From contig CP089452.1 of assembly GCA_026636295.1 (NCBI GenBank), forward strand, positions 372,001 to 436,000: a DNA stretch of 64,000 nt, in the 5' to 3' direction. The translations under genes and the position numbers were made by a program. Below the pieces are notes generated by a model that searched no databases, had not been told where the DNA came from, and saw only the letters and a program-made list of their open reading frames with translations. The stretch is from Medakamo hakoo. Its lineage: Eukaryota > Chlorophyta > Trebouxiophyceae > Coccomyxaceae. Position 1 is the stretch's first letter, and every line of letters begins with the position of its first letter. Of the stretch, positions 41,708-52,520 are shown piece by piece.

Positions 41708-44700
41708 TCATCCGTCTGCCCGCGCCCGCTTTGCCGGCGGCGGCTCCTCCCCTCCTCCGCCCGCCTCCAGCCCGCCAAACACGGCCGCCGGCACGGCTTT
41801 CGTCTGTGGAGCAGCATTGGACGCCCCGGGCGCGCCGCCGTCGTCGTCGCCCAAGTCGATGTCCTCCGGGCCGACGGCGGCGGCTCCAGCGCCGGGGCCG
41901 AGCCCGCCAGCGGCGGGCGCGGCACTCCCCGGCGCGACCGTCCCGCCCGACACAAAGCCGGGGAGCCGCGTGCCAGAGGGCAGGGCCGGCGCCGCGACGG
42001 GCGGCAAGGCCGCCAGGGCCTCCGCTTCCAGGGCTTCCATGGTGCCGCCCGACGCAGGTGGCGGCGGCGGAGCGGCAGGCGCGGCGGCAGGTGCGGCGGC
42101 GGGTGCCACCCCGGCCGCGGCTGCGCCCGCGACCGTCGGCGCGTGTGTGCCCGAATACGACGCCGCCACGCCACGCCGCGCGCGCAGCATGTCCCGGAAG
42201 GCGGCTTCATCGCCCGCCGACACCTCAAACGCGTGCCAGGCTGCCCAGAAGGACGCGCCGGAGATGGCGCCCGGGCCGCCCGTCTCTTCGGGCGCGCTGC
42301 CGCCGGCGCCGTCGTCGCGCGGGTCGGCCAGCGGGGACGCGTGCGCGTAAATCCCACGCGCCCGCGCGTGCTCGCCCAGGCGAGCTTCCAGCGAAGCGTA
42401 CTTGACGGCGACAGCGCGCGCGGCGGAGGGCGGGAGCGCGCCCGCCTCCTCGTCCGTCGCTTCCAGTGCGGCCTCGTACACCTCACGCACTTTGCCCACG
42501 CCGTACGCGGCCGCCGCCCGCGCCGCCGCGGCGTCCACGATGGCCAGCCGGTCCTTTGGCGGGACGGCGGTGCGGGCCGATTCAAGCACGTCTAGCGCAG
42601 CACGGGCGGTGGGCGCGTGCTCGCCCTCATAGGCCGCCCACTTCAAGTACAGCGCGGCCCTGCCCGCGGGCGGCGCAGCGCGCACAGCGTGCTTGAACAG
42701 GTCGCGCCCGCGGGCCAGGCCCTCCCGCCCGTGGCGGGCGTCGAACGCCGTCAAGTAAGCCGCCCACAGGTCTCCCGCCGCCGGCCAGGCCGGGAAGGCC
42801 GCCAACCCCGCTTCGTACGCCCGGAACGCGGCTTCAAACGCCTTGTTCTCGGTGAGGAGCGACGCAAAGTTGAGCACCATCTGCGGCGTCGCGGCCTTGG
42901 CGGCCAGGGCGCCTTCATACGCGTCGCGCGCCTCGTCGATGGGCGCCAGGCTTTCCTCCAAGTCGACGCGTAAAGACCAGAGGCGTGGGGACCGGGCCAG
43001 CCGGCCCAGGGCGGCGCCCGGCGTGCCGGCCTTCTTCGCGGTGGAGGCGGACCGCACGGCGGCCGCGGTCGCGTCCCGCGCCAGCGCCAGCGCCGCCCGG
43101 TACGCTTTGGCCCGCAGCTCCAGCTCGATGCGGGCGCACCACAGGGCGGCCAGGTCGTCGGCGTAGGCCAGCGACCCCGCGTGCGTGCCCGGGGGCGGCG
43201 GGCCGGCGTCCGGGTCGGGCGGCGTGACCGCGGCCGCCAACACGCGCCGCGCGTTTTCGACGTCGCCCGCCTTTTCGTACACGCCCGCCAGGCCCGTCCA
43301 CAGCGTGTGCGGGGACCCGGTCGCCCTGCCCGGGTCGACGGCGCGGACCGCTTCCGTATACGCGCGCACTTGGCGCGCCGGGTCGCCCTCAAACAGGCGG
43401 GCCCGCTTGTGCCACTCCGCCACGTTGTGGGGGTCCTGGCGCAGGCGGACGGCGGACAGCAGCGCCGGGCGGCGGGACGCCAGGGCTTCCAGGCGGGCGA
43501 GGCGCAGGTCGACGTCGTCGGTGGGCGGTGGGGGACGGAGGAGGTAGGTGTCCGGATCGGACGCGTCGTCGGCGTCGGCGTCGGCGCCGGCGCCTCCACC
43601 CGCTCCCCCTTTTTCCAGCGCGGCCAGGCGGTGGGCGACCAGGCTTTCCTCAAACTGCGCCAGCGTGTCGTACACGAGGCCGAAATCCCGGACGGTCGAC
43701 ACCGCGCCCAGCCCGGCCTCGTAGACGTCCCGCGCCCGCTCATACCGCCCGCGCCGGATGTGGAAGTCGGCGCGGGCGGCCCACAGGCGGCCCGCCTCGG
43801 CGGGGGAGGCGCGCGCGCCCGCCGCCAAAATCGCGTCCACGGGCAACGCCGCGCCGACGGAGGCCGCGTGCGTGACGGCCAGGTCGCACAGGCGCAGCCA
43901 CAGGGCGTGGCGGGACGCGCCGGAGACGGGGACGAAGGACGGGTCGTCCAGGGAGGACGCCAGGACCGACGCGGCTTCGGCCGGGCGGCCCCGGCCGGCC
44001 AGCAGCGCGACAAACTCCTCCGCGTGGCCCGGCTCCAGGCGCACGTACCGGCGGTACACCCGGACGGCCGTCTCCGTGGGGACGCGTGGGCTCGCGGCCC
44101 AGGCCAGGTAGTCCGGCCACACCCACTTGGCGTGCTGGGTGATGGGCAGGGCGGCCAGGGCGCGGTCGAACGCGCGGCGGATGCGCGTCAGGCCGGCGGG
44201 GTGGTGCGTGGTCAGCGCCCGCAGGAACGCCCTCCAGAGGACGGGCGCCTTGTGTTGGGTGACGAGCGCGCGTTCATAGACGGAAAGGAGGGCAGTGGCG
44301 GCGGGGGAGCCCGGGCGGATGGGACCCGCGGCCGCCGCCGCGTCCAGTTCGGACAGGTAGGCGTGCCAGAGCTGGGGAGGTGGGGGATGGGTGGGGGGAT
44401 GGGGCGGGTGGTGGGAGGCCCGTGGAGAGACGGGGAGCGCAGCCGGCGGCGGAGCAATGCCCCTCCCTCCCCCCCAGTCCCTCGCCCTCGTCGGCCCGCC
44501 CGTCCCTCCCCACAGCGCCTGCTCCTTCTCCACTCCTCTCATACCTTGTACGACCCGGGCAGCGCCTTCAACGCGCGCTCGTACAGGACCCGGCGGCGCG
44601 GGTCGACAGCAGCGGCAGCATTTTTTCCGTCCTCGTCGCTCTTCGTCGCGGCCAGGTACTGCCACCACGTCTTCAACGCGTATGGATTCCGGGCCAGCTC

Positions 44701-44805
44701 CTCCTCGTACGCCAGGTCGGCGTCTGAGGGGAGGAGGGACGAGATGGAGGGTGCGAGGGGGGCTGGCGCCGCGGTGGACGGCGGCGCCGGCGCGGCCGAC
44801 GCCAT
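41708..44805 (-). CDS. SYF1: pre-mRNA splicing factor SYF1/XAB2 (HAT repeats)
   Basis: Exons 44805-44545 and 44371-41708 (minus, phase 0) give 974 aa. The start region has YEEELARNPYALKTWWQYLA and YERALKALPGSYK, joined to LWHAYLSEL. HAT (half-a-TPR) repeats continue through most of the protein: SVYERALVTQHKAPVLWRAF, RIRRAFDRALAALPITQH and RVYRRYVRLEPGHAEEFVAL are the N-terminal family signature. The C-terminal ASFWAAWHAFEVSAGDEAAF and RDMLRARRGVAASYSG match the SYF1 end. SYF1 is a scaffold of the NineTeen complex in the activated spliceosome. The last 130 residues are Ala/Pro/Gly-rich, extending the usual length (about 850 aa). Confidence 0.92.
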
Positions 44806-45097
44806 CTGCGCTCCGCCTGCCTTTTCCCTCAGACAGCGCGCGCGCGAGGTGCTGCTTGCAGGAGGTCGCAAGGTTGCACACGCACGGCGATCGTACGCCC
44901 CAGTAGGAGGGGTGTGCCTTGAATCAAGAGGGGACTCGGCCCCGCCTTTTTTTGGGCTGTTGTGTGGGGCGGGCGGCTGCACTCTCACACTCTGCGTTTC
45001 TTCCGCGCCTAGGCATTGGCGGGGCGTGAGCGCGCCCGCCCTCGGCGCCGCGCGGGCCCACACCAACCCGCACCCACCCAGCACACTACTGGGAGGA
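44806..45097. promoter_or_regulatory. divergent promoter, SYF1 / tyrosine phosphatase
   Basis: 292 bp between outward-facing start codons. No specific element recognised. Confidence 0.4.
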
Positions 45098-46105
45098 ATG
45101 GCCCAATCGCCCGGCGGCCTCCCGCGCCGGGTGCCCTCGCCCGTCGGCCGCGTCGCGGTCCAACCTCCGCCCCCGCCCGCCTCTTCGCACCTGAAAAACT
45201 TTAGAGACCTGGCGACGGCCGCACCCATTGCTCCCGGCCGCCTGTACCGCGGAGCCTGCCCCGCTGGAGCGTCGGAAGATGATGTGGCGTACTTGATGCA
45301 GGCGTGCGGCGTGCGCGCGCTGGTCGACCTGCGCTCGCCGGCCGAGCGCGCGGCCGACCCGCCCGGCTGCCTGCTCATGCCCCCGCCCCCGCCGGTTGCC
45401 GGCGACGGGGTGGACCGCCCGTCCCTGCCTCCGCACCCGCATGGCGGACCGCCGCTCTTGATTCCAGCTCCCATCCTGGACGGGCGGGCTTTCCACAGGG
45501 CGCTCGTCAAGTCGCTGCCGCTCCCCACGGCCGCGCGCGTCGTCGCGCTGTCCTCCCTCCCTTTCCCGCCCGCCAAACGGGCGGGCCGGGCGGCCGCCCT
45601 GCGCGGCCTGAATGCGGCGGGCTTGCCGGGCTTGTACCGGGTGATGCTGGATTCGGGGGCGCACGCCTTTGGGACGGCGATGAGAGCGGTGACGGCGGGC
45701 TTGGAGGAAGCCACGCCCGCGCCCTCCCCGCCGCCCGCCACGCTCTTTTTCTGCCGCCTGGGCAAGGACCGCACGGGCCTGTTGGCCGCGCTCATCCTGT
45801 CCGTGGCTGGAGCTGACAGAGATGCCATCATCGCCGACTACGCTGCGTCCGAAGCCGACCCGGCGGCCCTTGGCCTCGCCCTCGGCGGCTTGGAAGCCAA
45901 GGGCGAAGACTTGAGTGGGCTGGACCCGGCCGTCTTTGCGCACGCGCCGCCGGCCGCGATCGCGGCCGCGCTGGACTACTTGGACGCAGCGTACGGTGGT
46001 GTGGAGGCTTATCTTACGACGCGGTGCGAGTTTGGACGGGAGTGGCAGGCCCGGCTGCGAGGGTCGCTGAGTGGGGACGGCGGCGGCGGGCGGGCCCGGT
46101 TGTAG
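45098..46105 (+). CDS. tyrosine phosphatase-like protein (Y_phosphatase3 type)
   Basis: A single exon of 335 aa. The opening KNFRDLATAAPIAPGRLYRG is the family's N-F-R-D-L...G-x-L-Y-R-S/G signature, followed by CGVRALVDLRSPAERA. The C-x5-R loop is FFCRLGKDRTGLLAALIL. Canonical members have H-C-x-x-G-K-D-R-T-G; here the residue before Cys is Phe rather than His. The C-terminal helices (AIAAALDYLDAAYGGVEAYL) are typical. Bacterial and fungal relatives act on tyrosine phosphates or phosphoinositides; the substrate here is unknown. The gene converges with the GH31 gene, with about 64 bp between stop codons. Confidence 0.82.
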   Translation: MAQSPGGLPRRVPSPVGRVAVQPPPPPASSHLKNFRDLATAAPIAPGRLYRGACPAGASEDDVAYLMQACGVRALVDLRSPAERAADPPGCLLMPPPPPVAGDGVDRPSLPPHPHGGPPLLIPAPILDGRAFHRALVKSLPLPTAARVVALSSLPFPPAKRAGRAAALRGLNAAGLPGLYRVMLDSGAHAFGTAMRAVTAGLEEATPAPSPPPATLFFCRLGKDRTGLLAALILSVAGADRDAIIADYAASEADPAALGLALGGLEAKGEDLSGLDPAVFAHAPPAAIAAALDYLDAAYGGVEAYLTTRCEFGREWQARLRGSLSGDGGGGRARL

Positions 46106-46169
46106 AAATGAGAAGAATGAAATGCAAGTTTTTTTTTGGCACGCACTCCCAACCCACAAAAAGAAGAAT

Positions 46170-49100
46170 TCAGGGCGCAGCCGTCGGCGCCGGCGGCGCC
46201 TGCGTGGCTGGTGGCGCCGCGGCAGCTGCTGGTGCAGCCGCAGGCGCCGCCGCCGTCGCCGCTGGCGCTGGCGCGGCCGTCCCTCCACCACCACCGCCAC
46301 CCCCGCCACCGACCTGTCCACCTCCCACCGCACCTCCACCCCGCTCCCGCACTTCAGCTCGACCCCGCCCTCCCCAAAGCTGACTTCCAGGGCGCCGGTT
46401 GCTGGATCCAGGACGGCCTTGCCGCCGTCTTTCGGCGTGTCGGCGCCTTTGCTCGCCTTCACGCGCGCCTTCCCACCCGACCCGGCGCCAGGGTGCGCGC
46501 CCAACACCACGACCTTTTCCAGCCTCGGCCACTCCACGCCTTTGTCGCACTTGCCACCGCCCGGCCAGGCCAGGTTCAGCCCGTAGTCGTCCGCCGCGTC
46601 CACGGCCAGGAGCCGGCCCTTTCCAGCGGCGGGGCCCCACTCCCTTTCGTCGCCGCGGTCAAGGTACACGTCCCCGCAGGCGGGCACGCCCTGCGGGCAC
46701 GGCCGCCCGCACTTCAGTGCGGGCGCCTCGCCGGGCCGGGGCATGGCCAGGACCAGGGTCAGGGGCGCGGTGCGTGCGGCCTCAGTCGAATTCCCGCCCC
46801 CGCCGACCGGCGTGACGCTGCCGCCGATGGCGAAGAGGGACGGCCCGCCGACCGCGGGCGGCGGGCGGGGGGCCGGCCCGCCGCCCTCCACCCGCCCGCG
46901 GCCCCACAGCTCGTACAGCGTGGCGCCCGGCGGGGCTGGGATGGACGGCGGGTCGGACCCGGGGGCGGCCAGGACAGGGACGACGAGCAGCGAGTCGCCG
47001 ACCGTCCAGGCGCCGGACGCGGCCCGCGCGACGCCGTCCCCCGGCCACGCAAACCAGGCGGGGCGGGCGATGGGGCAGCCGCCGGCCGCGCCCGCGGCGC
47101 CCGCCGAGTACAGCGCCGGCAGGAGCTTGTACCGCACGCCCACCGCTTTGCGCGTGGCCTCAGCGACGGCCGGCCACCGGTACGGTTCCTGGAAGCCTTG
47201 GGCGTGGTGGAAGCGCATGAGCGGGTGCATGGCCGCCGCGTCGACCCAGGCGGCGCACAGGTCGGGCGTCGCCAAGTTCATGAACCCGCACACGTCGCCG
47301 CCCGTGAACGGGTTGCCGGCCAGCCCCGCTGACAGGACGGCCGGGACCAGCCGCCTCAGGTCCCGCCACCCGGACGACGTGTCGCCCGTCCAGTGGCCCG
47401 CGACGCGGCCCGTCCCCAAGAACGTCGACCGCCCAAACGCGAAGGGCCGCACGCCCCGGTTGAGGTTTTTCAGGGCTTCCACAGTGACGAGCGTCATGTA
47501 GTGGCCGTACAGGTTGTGGGCGTCGTACTCCAGGGCGCCCGTCGCCGGGTGGGTCGCCGTCACGGGCAGCGTCTTTTCCGACAAGTTGCGCTGGGCGCCC
47601 GCGTTGTTGAGCTTGAACGGCGGCGCAAAGATGCCGGGCGGCGGCTGCTTGGGCGCGCCCTTGCCGTCCGCCGGCCCCCACGCACACTCCAGCTTGCACT
47701 GGAAGTTGTTGTTGGCGGGCACAGACGCTTCGGTGTCGCGCGGCGAGCCGCCGCCGGGGGGCCGGCATACGTCGCCCGAACAGAAGTTGGAGACTTCATT
47801 CATGTCCAGCCAAATGCCGTCGATGCCGCCCACGTCGCCCGCCATGCGCCGCAGCGCGGACCCCCACCAGCCCGCGGTGGAGGGATTGTCCAAGAAATCG
47901 GGCCAGTGGACGGCGCCGGGCCACATCTGGCCCAGGTAGGGGCCGCCCGTGACGTCCCGGATGAAGATGTCGCCCGTCGCGAGCGCGTCTTCATAGGGGC
48001 GGTAGCCCCTGTGCGCGGCGACGACGGGGTCGATGATGGGGATCCACTTGCGCCCGGAGTCGTGCAGGAACGACACAAACTCCTTCATGGCCGGCCGCTC
48101 AAAGTCGCGGCCCCACGTGAAAATGCGGTCTTCGTCCATGTACTGGGAGTCGGAGACGAACGTTTCGAGCGGGATGCCCGCGGCCGCGTACGAGTCGACG
48201 ATGCGCCGGCTCATGGCCGCGCTGCCCAGGCCGTACTTGGAGTTCATGAGGCCCAGCGCCCAGTAGGGTTGCAGGGCAGGAAAGCCGATGACGGAGGCGG
48301 CCTGGCGCGCCGCGTCGGCGGGCGTCGGCCCTGCCACGACGATCAGGTCGATGGACCCGCCCGTGACGCGCCAGGTCAGGCGGTCGGGCGTGGCCGACAC
48401 TTCCAGGCCGTTGGACGACAGCAGGATCAGGGCGTGCGTCGACCCGTCCTCGCGGACCTCCCACACAATGGGCCAGGAGCCGTACGTGTTGGTGCCCGCG
48501 TCCGCGGCCGCGCTGTCCCGGGCCCACAGGGTGATGGCCAGGCCGTCGCGCGGGATGGGCAGGCCGGCGGAGGGCGTGCGCTCGCCCGCACCGTACAGCG
48601 TGGCGTTGGGCGACAGCGGGCTGGAAAACTCCAGGTACTGGTCCTTGAAGATGAAGCGGGAGCCGGCCGTGGAGAACAGGGGGGTGGCCGAGCAGGGCGG
48701 GCCGGCCGGCGGCGACGCCGCGGACAGGCCGCGCGCGCCGCTCGCGCCCCCACACCCGAACTTGGTGCGGGCGACCGTGATGGAAAAGGGGGAGGCCGCC
48801 GCTTCTAGTGAGAGCAGGGGGTCGCGGTTGTCGTGGCGGTCCTTGGCGTGGTGGGCCGCACCCCCCGGGCCGGGCAGCGTGGACGCGGGCAGGGCCCATC
48901 GCCCGGGCGCGGAGATGTGGACGCGCGCGACGTCGGGCGCGAGCAGGGACGCCTCAAAGTCGAGCGCCCGCACGTCCGGGCCCAGTTCGGGCGCCGTGCC
49001 GTCGCCTTCCAGTTCAAGCGACGCCTTCAGGGACCCGTCGGAGTCGGGGACGACGCGGCCGCCGCCGACGCCGTTGCCGCCGCCCGGGCCGGACGCGCGC

Positions 49101-49810
49101 CGCCCGGACAGGCGCGCGTTGTACGACGACGGGCGGGCGTTGGGGTGAAAACAGGACGGCAGCCACAGGCGGGTGTCGCCCTGGTAGGTGGGGGGAGGGG
49201 AGGAGCAGCAACCGCGGGACGCGCACTGGTCAGCCGAGATGCCGTACCACCCTGTGTGTGGGATGGATGGATGGGAGGGAGGGGGGTGTGGGAGTGGGGA
49301 GGGGGGGCGGAGCGCGAGTGAGGGCGGTGGGGCGCGAGCGACGTCGGCGCGGCGGCCCATGCGGCCATTTTTCGCGACGCCCACAGCCCCCAGCTCCGCC
49401 CCTCGCCCGCCCAGGCTCCAATCCTGCATGACACTAACAACACTCAAGTGTCAGCCTGGGTATCGACCGGACGCACATTGGGCGTGCAGGCGCCCAGCGG
49501 CGCCCCCGGCATTGACGCCTCTTCCCATCAAAAACAACGCACCGCACTCTTTCCGCGGCCCGGACGCTAGGCAATCCCCCGCCGCCGGTGGGGGCTTGGG
49601 CTTTTGGTACACGTACGAGTCTGGCAGGCTGTACGCTTCATCTCCTGGCGCAGGAGGCGGTGGTGGAGGTGAAGGCACGGCCTGGGCGGCCGGCTGTGCA
49701 GGGGCCGCGGCCGCGGGCGGAGGCTCCGCGACCGACGGCGACTCGGGCGTCTGGCCCACCGCGCTCCCGCCCGCTGCTGCCAGCAGCAGGGCCGCCAGCA
49801 GAAGGCGCAT
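46170..49810 (-). CDS. secreted alpha-glucosidase (trefoil + GH31)
   Basis: Exon 1 is 49810-49543 and exon 2 starts at 49251 (minus, phase 1). MRLLLAALLLAAAGGSAVG is a signal peptide, followed by a Pro-rich linker. The P-type trefoil spans the splice: DCLASGPRKECG-WYGISAD, then QCASRGCC. The GH31 part has the nucleophile in GIWLDMNEVSNFC (Asp about 572) and the acid/base in GHWTGDTSSGW (Asp about 713), with YMDEDRIFTWGRDF and GGDVCGFMNLATPDLC. It resembles lysosomal or secreted acid alpha-glucosidases. The C-terminal beta domain ends GSGVEVRWEVDRSVAG. In the window that frame then runs on far antisense into the phosphatase gene. An Ala/Pro-rich frame ending at 46170 (PATQAPPAPTAAP) looks like the natural tail, so an indel in the GGT repeat near 46290-46320 or an unseen intron is likely. 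Confidence 0.88.
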
Positions 49811-50098
49811 CACAGGAGCGCGTGTTTTTGTGGTGTGGCGTGGGCGTCGTGTGGCGAGGCGACGGTCGGTGGGGGGAGGGCGAGATGCCAGCACAGCCCT
49901 TTTTTCGGAAGGACGAAAGCGTGCTGTGTGTGGGGAAAAGCGCTTGGTCAGACAAAAAGTGCTCTCGACCACCACTTTGCAAGCGTGGTGTGGCGCGCGG
50001 ACCTGCGTTTTTTCACACCCCCCGCGCGCCGCCTCGCCGCCCCCGTCCACCCCTGGTTTCACGCAAACAGGGCGCCTGGCGTGTGACCAGATCGAACC
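49811..50098. promoter_or_regulatory. divergent promoter, GH31 / secreted GIN-like protein
   Basis: 288 bp between start codons of two secreted proteins. No element recognised. Confidence 0.4.
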
Positions 50099-51259
50099 AT
50101 GGCGCGCGATGCATCCCGCGGCCGCCGCGTGGGCCTGTGCGCGGCGGCGCTGCTGTTGTGCCTTGTCGGCCCGGCGCCGGCCGCCACGGCGACCGGGCCG
50201 CCCCCCGCCGACGCCCAGGGCGGCGCGGGCGCGCCTCCGGCTGCCGACGCCACGCCCGCCGCTCCCGCCCCTCCCTCCGCCGCCGCGCGCGGCCCCGTCT
50301 TCAAGTCCGTGCCGCTGTCCGGCTTCCGGGCCGTCGCCATCTGCGCGCCCGTCTCGGTGCTCATCTCCGACTCGCCCGACGGGAAATCGTTTTACGCCGC
50401 GCTGTCCGGCCCCGCGGACGCGGTGGACGCCCTGGCCTTCAACCCGACGCGCCACTCCCTGCAAATTGAGGCGGCCGGCGGCGGCGGGTTCGCCGTCCCC
50501 GGCGACGGCCCGCCCCTCACCGTCGAGCTGCGCCTGCCGCCGGGCATCCTCTCGTACGTGGAACGCATCCACGCGCCCGGGGACACGGTCATCACGTCGA
50601 CCTGGAACCCCTGGCAGGCTGAGGTGTCGAGCTCGGCGCAGAGCGGTGTGATACTGTCGAGTGGCATGGGGATGAACGGCGGCGCGTCCGCCAAGGTGTC
50701 GCTCGCGGGGCCGGGCCCCGCCGTCGTGTCCGGCCCCGCCCAGCGGTGGGAGGTGTTCGCGGCGGGTCCGGGCTCGGCCGTCCACGTGTCCGGCCCGTCC
50801 AAGTACGTGTACGTCAAGGTGGACGGCGGCGCGGGCGTGACGGTGTCGCCGGCGGGGGGGAACGTGACGGTCGCGGGCTGGGTCGGGTCCGCGCCCGGCA
50901 CGCGCCTGGACTTGGGCGGCGGCGTCGGCGACTGCGCCGCCCACGCGGACGACTGGGTGCCGCCCCCCGGGTCCCCGCCGGGCGCCATGCCCCCGCCCGC
51001 GTGTGGCGTGGGGTCGGCGGGCCCGCCCGCGCTCTCGCCCACGTGGACGTGTGGCGTGGAGGTGAAGGGACAGTGGACGTGTGCGGGGGGTGGGGCGGGG
51101 GCGGTGCCGACCGTCGCCCAGGGCGCCTGTGGGGAGAGGAGAGGCATGCCGACCGTTGCGGAGGAGAAGGCGGCGGTGGTGGAGCCGGCGGTGGCGGGGC
51201 CGGCGGCGACGCCAAAGCCCGCGCAGGTTGCAGTGCAGACAGCCGCGGGTGGAGGCTGA
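50099..51259 (+). CDS. secreted GIN/adhesin-head-like beta protein, copy 1
   Basis: A single exon of 386 aa. A hydrophobic signal peptide (GLCAAALLLCLVGPAPAATA) precedes an Ala/Pro-rich linker. The core begins FKSVPLSGFRAVAICAPVSV and contains AALSGPADAVDAL, YVERIHAPGDTVI, SLAGPGPAVVSGPAQ, AVHVSGPSKYVYVKVDGG and NVTVAGWVG. This alternating pattern recalls the DUF2807/GIN (putative adhesin head) beta-helix family, an inference from pattern only. A Cys/Trp segment (LSPTWTCGVEVKGQWTC) follows, then a disordered tail. The neighbouring gene is a clear paralogue in the same order of motifs. Function is unknown; an extracellular or cell-wall location is likely. Confidence 0.7.
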   Translation: MARDASRGRRVGLCAAALLLCLVGPAPAATATGPPPADAQGGAGAPPAADATPAAPAPPSAAARGPVFKSVPLSGFRAVAICAPVSVLISDSPDGKSFYAALSGPADAVDALAFNPTRHSLQIEAAGGGGFAVPGDGPPLTVELRLPPGILSYVERIHAPGDTVITSTWNPWQAEVSSSAQSGVILSSGMGMNGGASAKVSLAGPGPAVVSGPAQRWEVFAAGPGSAVHVSGPSKYVYVKVDGGAGVTVSPAGGNVTVAGWVGSAPGTRLDLGGGVGDCAAHADDWVPPPGSPPGAMPPPACGVGSAGPPALSPTWTCGVEVKGQWTCAGGGAGAVPTVAQGACGERRGMPTVAEEKAAVVEPAVAGPAATPKPAQVAVQTAAGGG

Positions 51260-51545
51260 GGGGGAGAGACAGGAGGGGCGGGAGGGAGGCGGGAGGGGTG
51301 GGGGGCGTGTGGTGCGTGCTGCTGTGCGGGAGTGGGTGTCATTATTATTCATTGAAATTTTTTTTCCACCACCGGCGTGCGCGGGCGGAGGGTGGGGGGA
51401 TGGAGGACGGCGGATGGGTGGGCGTGCAGCACAGCACTCGCGCGTCACGGCCCCCCGCACGGGCTTCCACCGCTCGTCTTTCGGCCCGCCGCGCCCACGC
51501 GCGGACCCCAGCCGACGCCGACTGTCCTGTTGAATAACTGTGACA

Positions 51546-52520
51546 ATGTTCCCTTCCATGTTTACGCATGCGCGCGCCCACAGTGCCCGGGTCCTGGCCG
51601 CGGTCGCGACAATTGCGTTGCTCGCGGCGGTCGACGCGGCGGGCGCTGCTCCCCCGCCCGCGACGGCGACCCGCACCCTCTCCTTTGCGGATGCGCCCTT
51701 CACCGGCATCAGCGTGTGCGCACCCGTCTCCGTGCTCGTGGTGCCTGCATCTGCGGACGACGACGCCTGGACCGTCACGCTCTCCGGCCCTACCGCGGCG
51801 TTGGAGGCCCTGGACGTGCACCGCACCGCGCCCGGGACCGGCTCCCTGGCCATCGAGTCGGTGCGCGGTTTCGACACGGGCCCGTCCACGCCCTTGCGCG
51901 TGCAGGTCACCGTCCCGCAGGGCGCCCTCCAGTACATTGAACGCGTGCACGCGCCGGGCGACACGTGGATTGCCGCCGAGTTTGCGTCCGAAAAGGCCGA
52001 GATCGCCGTGGCGGGGGAGGGCGCCGTCCTGGCGCCGTCCATGGGCGCCGGCATGGCCAAGCTGTCCCTGGCCGGGCCTGGGCCGGCTGTCTTGGGCGGG
52101 GCCGGCTGGCCGTGGGGCGAGGTGTTTGTGACGGGCGGCGGGCGGGCGCACGTCTCGGGCGCGGCCGGCACCGTCCGGGTCAAAGTAGACGAGGGCGGCC
52201 GTGTCGACCTCGCGCCGGCCTACCCCAACGTGACGGTGGACGGCTGGGTCGGGGGAGGCGGGTCCAGCGTGTCCATCACGCAAGGCGAGTGCCTCGTCTT
52301 TGACGAGAGCGGCGGCGTGGATGGCGGCGCGCCCGGCAAAGCGCCGGCGTGCGGGCGGGGCGCGTCGGACAAGGCGCCCGAGCTCAGCCCGCGGTGGGCG
52401 TGCGGCGTGGTGACGACGGGCGCGTGGCGGTGTGGTGGGGGTGGAGTGGATGGGGCGCCGGCGGTGGAGGTGGGCAAGTGCGAGGCGGGGAAGAAGGACG
52501 TGGCGATGGAGCGGTTCTGA
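51546..52520 (+). CDS. secreted GIN/adhesin-head-like beta protein, copy 2
   Basis: A single exon of 324 aa from ATG 51546, with an alternative ATG 6 nt upstream region not supported. The signal peptide is around VLAAVATIALLAAVDAAGAA. The core repeats the copy 1 motifs: FTGISVCAPVSVLVV, TLSGPTAALEAL, YIERVHAPGDTWIAAEF, KLSLAGPGPAVLGGAGW, AHVSGAAGTVRVKVDEGG and NVTVDGWVG. The Cys/Trp end is LSPRWACGVVTTGAWRCGGG, followed by a short tail (CEAGKKDVAMERF) rather than the long one of copy 1. The two genes are 286 bp apart in tandem and clearly arose by duplication followed by considerable divergence. Confidence 0.7.
   Translation: MFPSMFTHARAHSARVLAAVATIALLAAVDAAGAAPPPATATRTLSFADAPFTGISVCAPVSVLVVPASADDDAWTVTLSGPTAALEALDVHRTAPGTGSLAIESVRGFDTGPSTPLRVQVTVPQGALQYIERVHAPGDTWIAAEFASEKAEIAVAGEGAVLAPSMGAGMAKLSLAGPGPAVLGGAGWPWGEVFVTGGGRAHVSGAAGTVRVKVDEGGRVDLAPAYPNVTVDGWVGGGGSSVSITQGECLVFDESGGVDGGAPGKAPACGRGASDKAPELSPRWACGVVTTGAWRCGGGGVDGAPAVEVGKCEAGKKDVAMERF

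Noticed and set aside
41703-42595. Plus-strand open frames of 200-300 codons opposite SYF1
   Set aside because: Shadows of the minus-strand SYF1 exon; HAT repeat motifs are only on the minus strand.
45086-46169. Extension of the GH31 frame to 45086 on the minus strand
   Set aside because: The extra residues are Arg-rich and lie antisense to a well-supported phosphatase; an Ala/Pro tail in another frame ends at a more sensible place.
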